DNA of 64,000 nucleotides, taken from positions 1-64,000 of the forward strand of contig JBHGXS010000001.1 of the NCBI GenBank assembly GCA_041920565.1, read 5' to 3'. Both the position numbers and the translations under genes were made by a program. The notes beneath the pieces are model-generated. The model was not told where the DNA came from and did no database searches. It was given only the letters and a program-made list of their open reading frames with translations. This DNA comes from JAGHKQ01 sp041920565. GTDB taxonomy: Bacteria; Bacillota; Bacilli; Bacillales; Bacillaceae_G. The first letter of the stretch is position 1. Each line of letters opens with the position of its first letter. Of the stretch, positions 26,879 through 35,578 are shown in pieces.

Positions 26879-28426
26879 ATGGTAGTAGCTTACAAACATG
26901 AGCCTTTTACAGATTTTTCAGTAGAGGCAAACAGACTGGCGTTTGAAGAGGGGTTAAAAAAGGTAGAATCTTACTTAGGACAAGATTATCCGTTAATTAT
27001 CGGCGGGGAACGCATTACTACAGAAGATAAAATCGTTTCTGTAAACCCTGCAAATAAAGAAGAAGTAGTTGGCCGCGTATCAAAAGCAAGCCGCGAATTA
27101 GCAGAAAAAGCTATGCAAGCAGCTGATGAAACATTTAAAACTTGGAGAAAAACAAAGCCTGAAATGCGTGCTGACATCCTGTTCCGTGCAGCAGCTATCG
27201 TGCGCCGCAGAAAGCATGAATTCTCCGCATTGCTTGTAAAAGAAGCGGGCAAGCCATGGAAAGAAGCAGATGCAGATACAGCGGAAGCTATCGACTTCAT
27301 GGAGTACTATGGACGGCAAATGCTGAAAATTAAAGATGGTATTCCTGTAGAAAGCCGTCCAATCGAATATAATCGTTTCAACTATATTCCGCTTGGGGTA
27401 GGCGTTATCATTTCTCCTTGGAACTTCCCGTTCGCAATCATGGCTGGTATGACAACAGCGGCAGTAGTATCCGGCAACACGGTATTACTAAAGCCGGCTA
27501 GTACAACTCCTGTCATTGCAGCGAAATTCATGGAAGTATTAGCAGAAGCAGGATTGCCTGCAGGCGTAGTAAACTTCGTTCCTGGCAGCGGTGCGGAAGT
27601 AGGAGACTACTTAGTAGATCATCCGCGTACTCGCTTCATCAGCTTCACAGGCTCTAAAGATGTAGGTATCCGCATTTATGAGCGCGCAGCGAAAGTAAAT
27701 CCGGGCCAAATCTGGTTAAAACGCGTTATCGCTGAAATGGGCGGTAAAGATACAATCATCGTAGACAAAGAAGCTGATCTTGAATTAGCAGCTCAATCTA
27801 TCGTTGCGTCTGCATTCGGTTTCTCCGGTCAAAAATGTTCTGCTTGCTCTCGTGCAGTAATCGTAGAAGATGTATACGATCAAGTATTAAACAGAGCAGT
27901 AGAATTGACAAAACAATTAACAGTTGGAAACCCTGCTGAGCAAAGCACGTTCATGGGTCCGGTAAACGACCAAGGTGCGTTTGATAAGATCATGAGTTAC
28001 ATCCAAATCGGTAAAGAAGAAGGCAAGCTTATGACTGGCGGCGAAGGAGATGATTCTAAAGGCTGGTTCATCCAACCTACAATTTTTGCTGACGTAGCAG
28101 AAGATGCGCGCTTAATGAAAGAAGAAATCTTCGGACCTGTTGTAGCATTCTGCAAAGCGAAAGACTTCGACCATGCGTTAGATATCGCTAACAACACAGA
28201 ATACGGTTTAACAGGAGCAGTTATCTCCAACAACCGTGAAAATATTGAAAAAGCACGTGAAGACTTCCACGTAGGTAACCTATACTTCAACCGCGGCTGT
28301 ACAGGCGCAATCGTTGGATACCAACCATTCGGCGGATTTAACATGTCCGGTACTGACTCTAAAGCAGGCGGTCCTGACTACTTGATTCTTCACATGCAAG
28401 CAAAAACAACTTCTGAAATGCTGTAA
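26879..28426 (+). CDS. rocA: 1-pyrroline-5-carboxylate dehydrogenase
   Basis: RocA oxidises P5C (glutamate semialdehyde) to glutamate in proline and arginine breakdown. The 515-residue NAD-dependent aldehyde dehydrogenase has IISPWNFPFAIMAG near 177, the nucleotide site FTGSKDVG near 257, the catalytic Glu in EMGGKD near 287 and the catalytic Cys in GFSGQKCSACSR near 317-328. AAGGGGAGG lies 9 nt before the ATG. A decayed paralogue starts 1.6 kb upstream. Confidence 0.93.
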   Translation: MVVAYKHEPFTDFSVEANRLAFEEGLKKVESYLGQDYPLIIGGERITTEDKIVSVNPANKEEVVGRVSKASRELAEKAMQAADETFKTWRKTKPEMRADILFRAAAIVRRRKHEFSALLVKEAGKPWKEADADTAEAIDFMEYYGRQMLKIKDGIPVESRPIEYNRFNYIPLGVGVIISPWNFPFAIMAGMTTAAVVSGNTVLLKPASTTPVIAAKFMEVLAEAGLPAGVVNFVPGSGAEVGDYLVDHPRTRFISFTGSKDVGIRIYERAAKVNPGQIWLKRVIAEMGGKDTIIVDKEADLELAAQSIVASAFGFSGQKCSACSRAVIVEDVYDQVLNRAVELTKQLTVGNPAEQSTFMGPVNDQGAFDKIMSYIQIGKEEGKLMTGGEGDDSKGWFIQPTIFADVAEDARLMKEEIFGPVVAFCKAKDFDHALDIANNTEYGLTGAVISNNRENIEKAREDFHVGNLYFNRGCTGAIVGYQPFGGFNMSGTDSKAGGPDYLILHMQAKTTSEML

Positions 28427-28440
28427 GAAGTTGAATAGGG

Positions 28441-28471
28441 AGACTCTTCATTTTTGAAGAGTCTTCTTTTT
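28441..28471 (+). terminator. rocA terminator
   Basis: AGACTCTTCA and TGAAGAGTCT form a perfect 10-bp stem with a TTTT loop, followed by TCTTTTTG. Confidence 0.9.
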
Positions 28472-28569
28472 GTAGAAAACTTTTTCATGTTCACACGAAA
28501 TACACATCAAAACGTTATGATGTATTTGCAATCGATTTTTTCCCCAGACTTCTAAAATCCCTTGCCTGT

Positions 28570-28606
28570 TAATAAGGTCTAAGCTTGTGCTTAGTCCTTA
28601 TTTTGT
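28570..28606 (+). terminator. second terminator-like hairpin
   Basis: AATAAGG-T-CTAAGC and GCTTAG-T-CCTTATTTT pair with one T-T mismatch around TTGT. The transcript it would end is not obvious. It lies 140 nt after rocA. Confidence 0.65.
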
Positions 28607-28697
28607 AAAAATTTTTAATAAAAGTTAAAAAATTCACATACAGTTCACAGAAGATGTGTATAATTACATATGTAAAGAAAATCTATGTACGACAAGA

Positions 28698-28733
28698 TGA
28701 AAAAGTCTTCAGCGTTTGCTGAAGGCTTTTTCT
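28698..28733 (+). repeat. left 36-bp direct repeat (intrinsic terminator duplicated by IS insertion)
   Basis: The 36 bases, starting TGAAAAAGTC and ending GCTTTTTCT, are identical to 30296-30331. They form a terminator hairpin (GAAAAAGTCTTCAGC paired with GCTGAAGGCTTTTTC) and directly abut the left end of the IS. Confidence 0.9.
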
Positions 28734-30295
28734 CAGGCTGTGGAGAAAGTCTCTCCACAGCCTGTTTTTGTGTCTGAGCTTCTTTTTATCTGTCTACACT
28801 GATAAAAAAGAGGAAAAGGAGCGATGTTGTATGATGGGAGCACTGAAAAATCATCGAGAAGAACGAGTATTGGTTTCGGTAGAGGAGTTGGTTCCACAAG
28901 ACCATTTCTTGCGGGCGATTGAAGCGACGATTGATTTTGATTTTATTGAGGAAAAGTTGCGTCCGTATTATTGTGAAGATAACGGTCGTCCTTCCATCCA
29001 TCCGATTACGCTGTTTAAGATGATGTTTGTCGGATATTTCTATGGCATTCGTTCGGAACGTCAACTGGAGAAAGAGATCCGAACCAATGTAGCCTATCGC
29101 TGGTTTCTCGGCTTCTCCTTATCCGACTCTGTTCCGGATCACTCCACCATCAGCTGGAATCGACGCACTCGTTTCCTTCATACGAATATATTTGAAGAGA
29201 TTTTTGATGAAATTGTCCGCCAAGCGGCAGACCATCGTATGGTAGGTGGCCGGGCTCTGATGACAGATTCTACGCATATCAAAGCGAATGCCAATAAAAA
29301 GAAATTCGTGAGAAAGGTCAAGACAACTGAGCCGAAAGCCTACTTAGAAGAACTCGAACAAGCGGTGATGGCAGATCGGATTGCACACGGAAAAAAGAAC
29401 TAGGACCTCGGAAGGAAGGCGACGCCAAACCAAAAGAAACCCGTGAAAGTACAACTGACCCGGATAGCGGGTTTCTCATGCGAGACGGAAAGCCGAATGG
29501 CTTTCATTACTTGGATCATCGTACCGTGGACGCGAAATATAATATCATCACAGATACATTTATTACGGCTGGGAATGTGGCCGATTCCGAGCCGTATTTG
29601 GCACGCCTTCAGGCACAAATAGAAAAATTCCAATTCAAGGTAGAAGCGGTCGCACTCGATGCCGGATATTTTACGGGGTATATTTGTAAGAAGCTAGCCG
29701 AACAAACAATTTATATGGTGATGGGATATCGACGATTTGGGAGACAAAAGAAAGAGATGCCAAAGTACAAGTTTCGCTATGTCAAAGAAACTGATGTATT
29801 TGCTTGTCCGCAAGGCTGTATCCTCTCGTATACAACGACGGACCGAGAGGGACAGCGGCAGTATAAATCGAAAGCTGAAGACTGTGCGGTGTGTCCATTT
29901 CGTTCTTCTTGTTTTTCAGCGAAGCAAAAGCAACGTGTGATTACACGTCATATTTGGGAGGACTATAAAGACATTGCCCGCGCCAACAAACGAACGAAAA
30001 CAGGACAGCGGCTCTACAAGGTACGCTGTTCCACCATTGAACGGAGTTTTGCCGATGCCAAAGAGCTTCATGGCTATCGCTACGCTCGGTTTCGAGGGCA
30101 GAAGTCTGTCCAAATGCAGGCGTATCTCACCGCTGCCTGCCAAAACATGAAAAAAATTGCCCTACATCTGACCAAAAAGGGGATTGTGTAGGGCAATTTT
30201 ACCTGTTTTTCTTGTATATTCGTTGTGTGTTTCTCTATAAACCAAAAGATTTCGTTCAGAGGTCGAGAAACCCTTTAGGGTTTCTCGACACTCTG
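28734..30295 (+). mobile_element. IS1182-family-like insertion sequence, 1562 bp
   Basis: The element is bounded by imperfect terminal inverted repeats: CAGGCTGTGGAGAAAGTC at the left and CAGAGTGTCGAGAAACCC (read inward) at the right, with 13 of 18 positions shared. Each end is also a hairpin: 28734-28764 has a 13-bp stem, and 30257-30295 has a 12-bp stem plus 5 more pairs beyond a bulge. It is flanked by a 36-bp direct repeat that is an intrinsic terminator. Long and variable target duplications are known for the IS1182 group. It holds one transposase split by a -1 frameshift. Confidence 0.85.
28831..30191 (+). CDS. IS1182-type DDE transposase, two frames (possible -1 frameshift)
   Basis: The first frame (28831-29403, 190 residues) has the N-terminal ITLFKMMFVGYFYGIRSERQL region and the first catalytic Asp in MTDSTHIKANA. 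The second frame continues with the second Asp in VALDAGYFTG, the zinc-like CPQG...CAVCPFRSSC region and the Glu motif STIERSFADAKELHG. The frames meet at A-AAA-AAG (29391-29397), which sits in the zero frame exactly as a -1 slippery heptamer needs. The zero-frame stop TAG follows one codon later. It may be programmed frameshifting or a single-base lesion. AAAAGGAG lies 9 nt before the ATG. Confidence 0.8.
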
Positions 30296-30331
30296 TGAAA
30301 AAGTCTTCAGCGTTTGCTGAAGGCTTTTTCT
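30296..30331 (+). repeat. right 36-bp direct repeat (terminator copy)
   Basis: Identical to 28698-28733, it again forms a 15-bp terminator stem with a T-rich 3' arm. Together the copies mark the IS target site. Confidence 0.9.
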
Positions 30332-30459
30332 GTTTTATAAAAAATCACTGGTGTTGCATAAATTTTGTTTGAAAATTCAATCTATTTGTTCTGATGATTT
30401 AGAGCCAAAAAAGTAAATCTTCAATAAAGGTGGCCCTATCCATTTGGTTTTTATTTACA

Positions 30460-31655
30460 ATTAGACTGGAGTGACAGCGACAGTTTCCTTATTAGGGAAT
30501 GGTTTTTGTCTCGATTCTCCGAAGCCAAGTGGCTGCTGGTTTCCAAAGGCTTGCTTTTAGGTACCGGCTAATTTGGAGGATTTTTCGTTTACTTCCTGTC
30601 TCTAACTGTGCTAACACATGCAAACAATAAACGATGAGTGCGATGAACACTTGATTTTGGATCACCCACTCACTTTGACCGTAAAATTTCTTGATATTCA
30701 GATGCTGTTTCAACCATTTGAAAAACAACTCAATGGCTCACCGTGATTTGTACATTTCTGAAATTTCATCAGGCTCTATGTCGAAGCGATTCGTAATCAA
30801 TTGTAGTTCATTTCCTTTTGAATCCTTCACTTTTAGTAATCGGAAAAAGTTTTCTGCCCTATTTTGTGTGGTGCCGATCAAGACCATTTGATCCGATAAA
30901 ACAGGGGAATCATTCGGTACTTTAAAGTCGTATATTTCCCTTATCACTGCGTTTTTGCGCAATCTAGAAAGGAAAAAGTATCCTTCATCTGTCATGCGGT
31001 CAAAGCGCTCATAATCTAGGTATCCGCGGTCAAAAACGTACATGCATGTTTTGTCATCTACCATTACTTCCAGTTGGTTACGGTCATGTTCTTTCGCATT
31101 GGTGATGAAGGCTTTTTCTGGATAAGAACAGCCTTTCTCCATGAAAACAAGGCGCAAATGCAGCTTCACACCTGCTTTCGTCTTTCGAAATTCAGCCCAT
31201 TTATGGTTCGTTAGATTCAGTGGTAACGTGCTCGAATCGATGATTTTCAAAGGTGTTTTGACGGCTGAGTAGCTCGTTTTCCGATGAATTTGAGATACTA
31301 AATCGAGAAATAACTGCTGGAATACCTCGGGATTCAATTGGGTTAATCGGCGTGATAGTTGAGAAACACTGATTGAGTCTAAATCTGTACCTTCTTGAAG
31401 ATCTTCATCGAAAAGGCAATCGCTAAGCGCGTGTAGACTTTCTGTTTCGTGCAGCTGAGCGAATAGCAGTAATTTTAAAAACGATTGAGTCGTTAATTTC
31501 TTTGTATAATAGTCTAATTTCATGGTTTTCACTTTTTCTTCAAATAATTGAAGATTTATGGGTGAAAACCATTGTCCAAATGAAGTTTTTGGTGTAATCT
31601 TGTCCATGAGATGGGTCCTTTTTAGTGGATTTGGACGGGTTATCACCTGACTTAT
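30460..31655 (-). mobile_element. IS4-family insertion sequence, inactivated
   Basis: The element contains one IS4-type transposase on the minus strand. Its ends are approximate. A weak inverted similarity is seen between CTGGAGTGACAGCG at the left and TCAGGTGATAACCC (read inward) at the right, but no clear target duplication was found. Confidence 0.55.
30492..31607 (-). pseudogene. IS4-family transposase with one nonsense codon
   Basis: The frame is open from ATG 31607 (AAAAGGA 8 nt upstream) to 30741 and, in the same frame, from 30737 to 30492. It is interrupted only by TGA at 30740-30738. In relatives this codon is Trp (TGG), within the IS4 signature Y-2-R-3-E-6-K: here YKSR-stop-AIELFFKWLK. 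The DDE residues lie in KIIDSSTLPL and VFDRGYLDYERF. With the stop the protein loses the catalytic Glu, so the element cannot move itself. Confidence 0.85.
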
Positions 31656-31993
31656 CCATTATAAAGGACTTTTTCTTTGCGTAAAATAAAATTATCGAAG
31701 ATTTCGAGTCTTTTTAATTTTGAAATTTAATTAATGCAATGCTAGTGATAAAAAATACATCTTAAGTATAAGGATGGTAAAAACGAGTTAAATTTATGTT
31801 TAGAGCGCTCTTTAGTTCAATTAAGAAACTGCATAAGAAGTAAAATGACCGCCTTGGTTATGTTTGGTGAGGAGGGACGTTTTACCAGAATAACCAAGAA
31901 ATTATACGAAAAAGAAGGTTCATAAAAGTGTAAAATATGTTAGAATATTAAATTGTGTGTGAATTTTAAAAAGAAAAAGTGGAAGGTAAGCAT
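31656..31993. other. intergenic region, possible IS630 scrap
   Basis: The 340-nt gap before the permease is AT-rich. At 31847-31925 the plus strand reads TALVMFGEEGRFTRITKKLY then a stop, which faintly resembles the DEGRFGRI region of IS630 transposases. Nothing else is recognised. A weak -10-like TAGAAT lies near 31941. Confidence 0.3.
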
Positions 31994-33394
31994 ATGAGGT
32001 ATCTATTTCAAAAGAAGTCAGTACATGATTTATTATTGCAAAATCAAAATAAGACTCTTCAAAAAACATTGGGTGCTTTTGATTTAATATTGCTTGGAAT
32101 CGGTGCTATTGTCGGTATTGGGATTCTTGTATTAACAGGTATGGTAGCCGCTAATTATGCAGGACCGTCTGTTATCTTTTCGTTTATGATGTCTGCATTT
32201 GTTTGTACTTTTGTAGCATTTTTTTATGCGGAGATTGCCTCCACTATTCCTGCTTCTGGAGGGGTTTATACGTATTCATATGTAACAGTTGGTGAGATTG
32301 TTGCCTTTTTAATCGGATGGTCTCAAATATTGATGTATATACTTGCTGTAGCAGCAGTTGCCAACGGGTGGTCTGCATATTTTATTTCTCTGTTGGAAGG
32401 GTTTCATATTGAACTTCCCAAAGCTTTGTATACTGTTCCGCAGCAAGGCGGCATTATGAATATACCTGCTATTGTAATTGTTTTACTTATTACATGGGTG
32501 TTATCCCAAGGCGTACAAGAGAGTAAAAAAATCAATAATATTATGGTAGGCATTAAGGTATTTATTATTTTGTTGTTCATTATTGTCGGAATTTTCTATG
32601 TTAAGCCTGAGAATTGGACGCCGTTTATGCCGTTTGGCGCAGAGGGAGTAATGGCAGGAGCTGCGGCAGTTTTCTTTGCATTTTTAGGTTTTGATGCAGT
32701 CGCAGCAGCTGCGGAAGAGGTAAAAAATCCTCAGAGAGATTTACCTATAGGGATTATTGGTTCACTGGTTGCCTGTACATTCCTATATGTTATTGTTTCT
32801 CTGATTTTGACAGGTATGGTTCCTTATAAATTATTAGACGTATCTGATGCAATGGCATTTGCTCTTCAATCTGTAGGCCAAAATCTTATAGCGGGTATCT
32901 TGTCAGTCGGAGCGTTAGCCGGAATTACAACTGTTATTCTTGCTTATTTATATGCTGGAGTACGAATCATATTTTCTATGAGTAGAGACAGCTTGCTGCC
33001 AAAATCATTTGCTCGTGTCAACCGCAAAAAGCAAGCGCCTGTTTTTTCTACATGGATAATCGGAATTACAGCTTCTTGCTTAGGGGGATTAGTCGATTTA
33101 GGTGCGCTCTCTGACTTTATCAACATGATTGCATTACTGACATTTATCATGGTAGCGTTAGCGGTCATTGTTTTAAGAAAAACACATGCAGACATACCAA
33201 GAGGGTTTAAAACACCGTTTATTCCTTATGTTCCGATTTTTACAATTGGGTGTTGTTTATTCATGATGACGCGATTTCCTGTAAGAACATGGGGCTACTT
33301 CGCACTTTGGTTGATGTTAGGCGCAGCAGCTTATTATTTCTATACCAAGCATGCGGAATACGTTATCAATCACGCGAAGAAGAAGGTCGGCTAA
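31994..33394 (+). CDS. APC-family amino acid permease (YfnA/YhdG-like)
   Basis: The 466-residue protein has about 12 transmembrane segments. APC motifs are GIGAIVGIGILVLTG near 33-47 (helix 1 unwound region), FAFLGFDAVAAAAEEVKNPQRDLP near 225-248 and the cytoplasmic RIIFSMSRDSLLPKSFARVN near 318. It is a close paralogue of the permease at 57251. ATG at 31994 has GGAAGG 7 nt before it and is preferred to GTG at 31979. It is most likely a cationic or branched-chain amino acid importer. Confidence 0.85.
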   Translation: MRYLFQKKSVHDLLLQNQNKTLQKTLGAFDLILLGIGAIVGIGILVLTGMVAANYAGPSVIFSFMMSAFVCTFVAFFYAEIASTIPASGGVYTYSYVTVGEIVAFLIGWSQILMYILAVAAVANGWSAYFISLLEGFHIELPKALYTVPQQGGIMNIPAIVIVLLITWVLSQGVQESKKINNIMVGIKVFIILLFIIVGIFYVKPENWTPFMPFGAEGVMAGAAAVFFAFLGFDAVAAAAEEVKNPQRDLPIGIIGSLVACTFLYVIVSLILTGMVPYKLLDVSDAMAFALQSVGQNLIAGILSVGALAGITTVILAYLYAGVRIIFSMSRDSLLPKSFARVNRKKQAPVFSTWIIGITASCLGGLVDLGALSDFINMIALLTFIMVALAVIVLRKTHADIPRGFKTPFIPYVPIFTIGCCLFMMTRFPVRTWGYFALWLMLGAAAYYFYTKHAEYVINHAKKKVG

Positions 33395-33398
33395 TGGT

Positions 33399-33437
33399 AT
33401 AAGCCCTTTGAAGTTATTCCAAAGGGCTTTGTTTATT
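33399..33437. terminator. bidirectional terminator between convergent genes
   Basis: AAGCCCTTTG (33401-33410) and CAAAGGGCTT (33420-33429) pair perfectly. The plus side is followed by TGTTTATTTT. Confidence 0.8.
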
Positions 33438-33647
33438 TTATTCAATTGTAATAGTTGATAGTTCTGTCTTAGCTTTTTCAGGCTGTGGAGGCGCTTGCGT
33501 ATTTTGCAAATGTGTCTGCAGTTCTTCATGTAATATTTCTAGAATGGTTCTGGCTGTTGTTTGTATAGGCTGAGGCATTTCCTTGAGAATATAGGCTCCT
33601 GCTTGCAGCTTCATTCCAATCAGCTTTTTGAGCAAGTCTTCATTCAT
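33438..33647 (-). CDS. small protein encoded after arsA, unknown
   Basis: A 69-residue mostly helical protein starting MNEDLLKKLIG, with a Pro/Gln-rich C-terminus. ATG at 33647 overlaps the arsA stop (ATGA) and has GGAGG 8 nt before it, so it is translationally coupled to the ATPase. An upstream in-frame start would run deep into arsA and is less likely. The family is not recognised. The coupling suggests a partner of the ArsA-like ATPase. Confidence 0.65.
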   Translation of the reverse strand: MNEDLLKKLIGMKLQAGAYILKEMPQPIQTTARTILEILHEELQTHLQNTQAPPQPEKAKTELSTITIE

Positions 33648-34818
33648 CTTTTCCGCCTCCAAATTTAATCTTCAATACATCCTCTTCAAATTTCGCTCCT
33701 TGGATACTTAGGTGAGTTAATGTTCTTGGCAATGTAATATTTCGTTTCACGGTCCCTGCACGAACAATAAGCTCGTCGCCTTTTTGGTTTAAGGCTAATT
33801 CTTTTTTATCAGCGAATGGAATGTGCAGAGCGAAAATATATTCCTCGCCTTCCTTTGTGATCTGCTGCGTGCGTAAGTTGAATTTGACCTCGATGGGGTT
33901 ATCTTCACTTGAGAACAAAGCTGTTCCTACTCGATCTAACATTTCTAAACCGACTACCTCTTGCTCAAACAAAGGAGCATAATAAATCGGAAGAGGTGCA
34001 AAGCTTTCAATAATCAGCTTTTTATACTTTCTCTGAATTTCTTTCCATGCGGTAAAATATTGGTCGGTTACGTTATCTGGAATTACCCTGTTTACCATTA
34101 CTGCATCGACATTGTAGTCATACATATTTAAATACGTGAAGCTGCGTTGAGCTTCTTTGATGACCATCTTCTCAGGATTCACAACAATGCGTACGCTTGT
34201 GATGTCACGATTGGACAAAATAGCCCGCATCTCGTCCAGTTGTTCCAATACGTTTGCAAGCTCACTCATAATGTCGTCTGTAGGAAGCGGGATGCCGAGA
34301 AGCGGTTGTGCTACTGGCCGAACGACTTTCAATACTTTTCGTTTAATAGGAAAGAGCTTCTCCATCCACCAGCCGAGCATATCCGGGAAGCTGAGCATAG
34401 CTAATGTCTCACCCGTCGGGGCGCAATCGATAATAATAACATCGTATGTTTCTTCTTTATAGTACTCTAGCACCTTTAATAAACTCATCAAATCTTCCAT
34501 GCCTGGAAACATGGTCAATTCCTCAGTTGTAATGTTGTCTACGGTTTTGGCTGTAAAGAGCAAAGTGATATATTTTTGGATTTTGCCCCATCCTTTTTCC
34601 ATTTCATAGATTGTATTGATTTCTTGAGCCCACAAGTTTTCCATAATTTCTGTCGGTTCAGAAGAAAGCTTGATTCCTAAAGAGTCTCCTAAACTATGTG
34701 CAGGATCGGTGCTCATAACCAATGTTTTTAGTCCTTGCTTTGCACTTTGTATGGCGGTTGCTGCTGAAATGCTGGTTTTACCGACTCCGCCTTTGCCTGT
34801 ATATAAAATGATTCGCAT
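33640..34818 (-). CDS. ArsA/Get3-family ATPase
   Basis: The 392-residue protein has the deviant Walker A GKGGVGKT (8-15), the switch region STDPAHSLGDSLG near 36-48, IIIDCAPTGETLAMLSFPD near 127-145 and a C-terminal beta domain (about 310-390) like the HSP20-type domain of bacterial ArsA/TRC40 proteins. No arsB, arsC or arsR is nearby and no metal-binding Cys triad is seen. A role in arsenite export is therefore unlikely, and a targeting or assembly ATPase is more plausible. It follows marR by 81 nt. Confidence 0.88.
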   Translation of the reverse strand: MRIILYTGKGGVGKTSISAATAIQSAKQGLKTLVMSTDPAHSLGDSLGIKLSSEPTEIMENLWAQEINTIYEMEKGWGKIQKYITLLFTAKTVDNITTEELTMFPGMEDLMSLLKVLEYYKEETYDVIIIDCAPTGETLAMLSFPDMLGWWMEKLFPIKRKVLKVVRPVAQPLLGIPLPTDDIMSELANVLEQLDEMRAILSNRDITSVRIVVNPEKMVIKEAQRSFTYLNMYDYNVDAVMVNRVIPDNVTDQYFTAWKEIQRKYKKLIIESFAPLPIYYAPLFEQEVVGLEMLDRVGTALFSSEDNPIEVKFNLRTQQITKEGEEYIFALHIPFADKKELALNQKGDELIVRAGTVKRNITLPRTLTHLSIQGAKFEEDVLKIKFGGGKDE

Positions 34819-34835
34819 AAAAAAACCTCCTTAAA

Positions 34836-34853
34836 ATTTCGTTAATCGAATAT
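34836..34853. promoter_or_regulatory. possible MarR operator before arsA
   Basis: ATTTCGTTAATCGAATAT lies between marR and arsA. It resembles a palindromic sequence (35398-35418) just before marR: both contain TTWCGnnAATCGAAWAT in one orientation. A shared operator would link marR to arsA control. Confidence 0.4.
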
Positions 34854-34879
34854 TACGGGTTACGAAATAATTTATCGAA

Positions 34880-34902
34880 ATAAAACCCATATTATGGGTT
34901 CA
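34880..34902 (-). terminator. hairpin at the marR 3' end
   Basis: On the minus strand AACCCATA-A-TATGGGTT is a perfect 8-bp inverted repeat, followed by TTATTTCG. It overlaps the marR stop and may partly separate marR from arsA. Confidence 0.5.
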
Positions 34903-35382
34903 TTCGATAGGGATTTGCTTAATTCCTGCAGAAGACGGTGCTTCTTTTTCGTTCGTCTCTTCTTTGCCGAGATGGTTCAACATCTTTCTCATAATTTGAA
35001 GTAAAACCGCCTTTTCCTCTTCTGTCAGCGCTTCAGTAAATAGCTGAAAGTATTTAGAAGCAGTTGCTTTTACTTCATCCACGAGCTTCTGTCCTTCTTC
35101 TGTCAAACGAATCACCACAATTCTTCGGTCAGCTTCACTGCGATAGCGTTCTAAATACCCTTTTTTCACCAGGCGATTCACTACTCCGGTCGCAGTGCTC
35201 ATTGGAATATCCAGCATATCGGCAATCTGGCTCATGATGACTTCGTTATTGCGGCTCATCCAAAGCAAGCAGAAGATTTCTGTTTTGGAGAGGGACAAGT
35301 CAATTGTTACCCATTCTTCGGGGTAGAAGAGCTTTTTGGCGTTATCAAGCAGAGTCTCTAAAAAGTCTTCGTATTGGATCAT
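34900..35382 (-). CDS. MarR-family transcriptional regulator
   Basis: The 160-residue protein has the winged-helix DNA-binding core IADMLDIPMSTATGVVNRLVKKGYLERYRSEADRRIV (about 55-92, with the DRR wing) between dimerisation helices. ATG at 35382 has GGGAG 8 nt before it. It is the first gene of the marR-arsA-small unit. A palindrome-like site lies directly before it, suggesting autoregulation. The ligand is unknown. Confidence 0.88.
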   Translation of the reverse strand: MIQYEDFLETLLDNAKKLFYPEEWVTIDLSLSKTEIFCLLWMSRNNEVIMSQIADMLDIPMSTATGVVNRLVKKGYLERYRSEADRRIVVIRLTEEGQKLVDEVKATASKYFQLFTEALTEEEKAVLLQIMRKMLNHLGKEETNEKEAPSSAGIKQIPIE

Positions 35383-35397
35383 TATTTCCACTCCCGT

Positions 35398-35418
35398 ATA
35401 TTTCGATTTTCGTAATAT
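35398..35418. promoter_or_regulatory. possible MarR operator before marR
   Basis: ATATTTCGATTTTCGTAATAT is an imperfect inverted repeat 16 nt before the marR start and shares its core with the site before arsA. Confidence 0.4.
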
Positions 35419-35503
35419 TTGTTTTCATCATATGTTTTCCTTTTCATTTTGTCAATACTATTAGGAGGAAAATGTAAAAATTTTGATTAAACCGTGCCAT
35501 TGC

Positions 35504-35532
35504 TTGATTGAACTTGGGAAAGTTGTTATCAT
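35504..35532 (+). promoter_or_regulatory. sigma-A-type promoter of gatCAB
   Basis: TTGATT, a 17-nt spacer and TATCAT lie 47 nt before the gatC start. Confidence 0.5.
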
Positions 35533-35578
35533 CAATATTATTGCATAGTGAACGAATATGGATGGAGGTGGCTCAGCC

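Noticed and set aside
31847..31925. Possible IS630 transposase scrap (EEGRFTRI)
   Set aside because: Only about 20 residues, with one short motif. It is mentioned in the intergenic note but not called as a feature.
33640..35382. Arsenic resistance operon
   Set aside because: ArsA-like ATPase alone is not enough: no arsB, arsC, arsD or arsR is present and the metal-binding Cys set is not visible.
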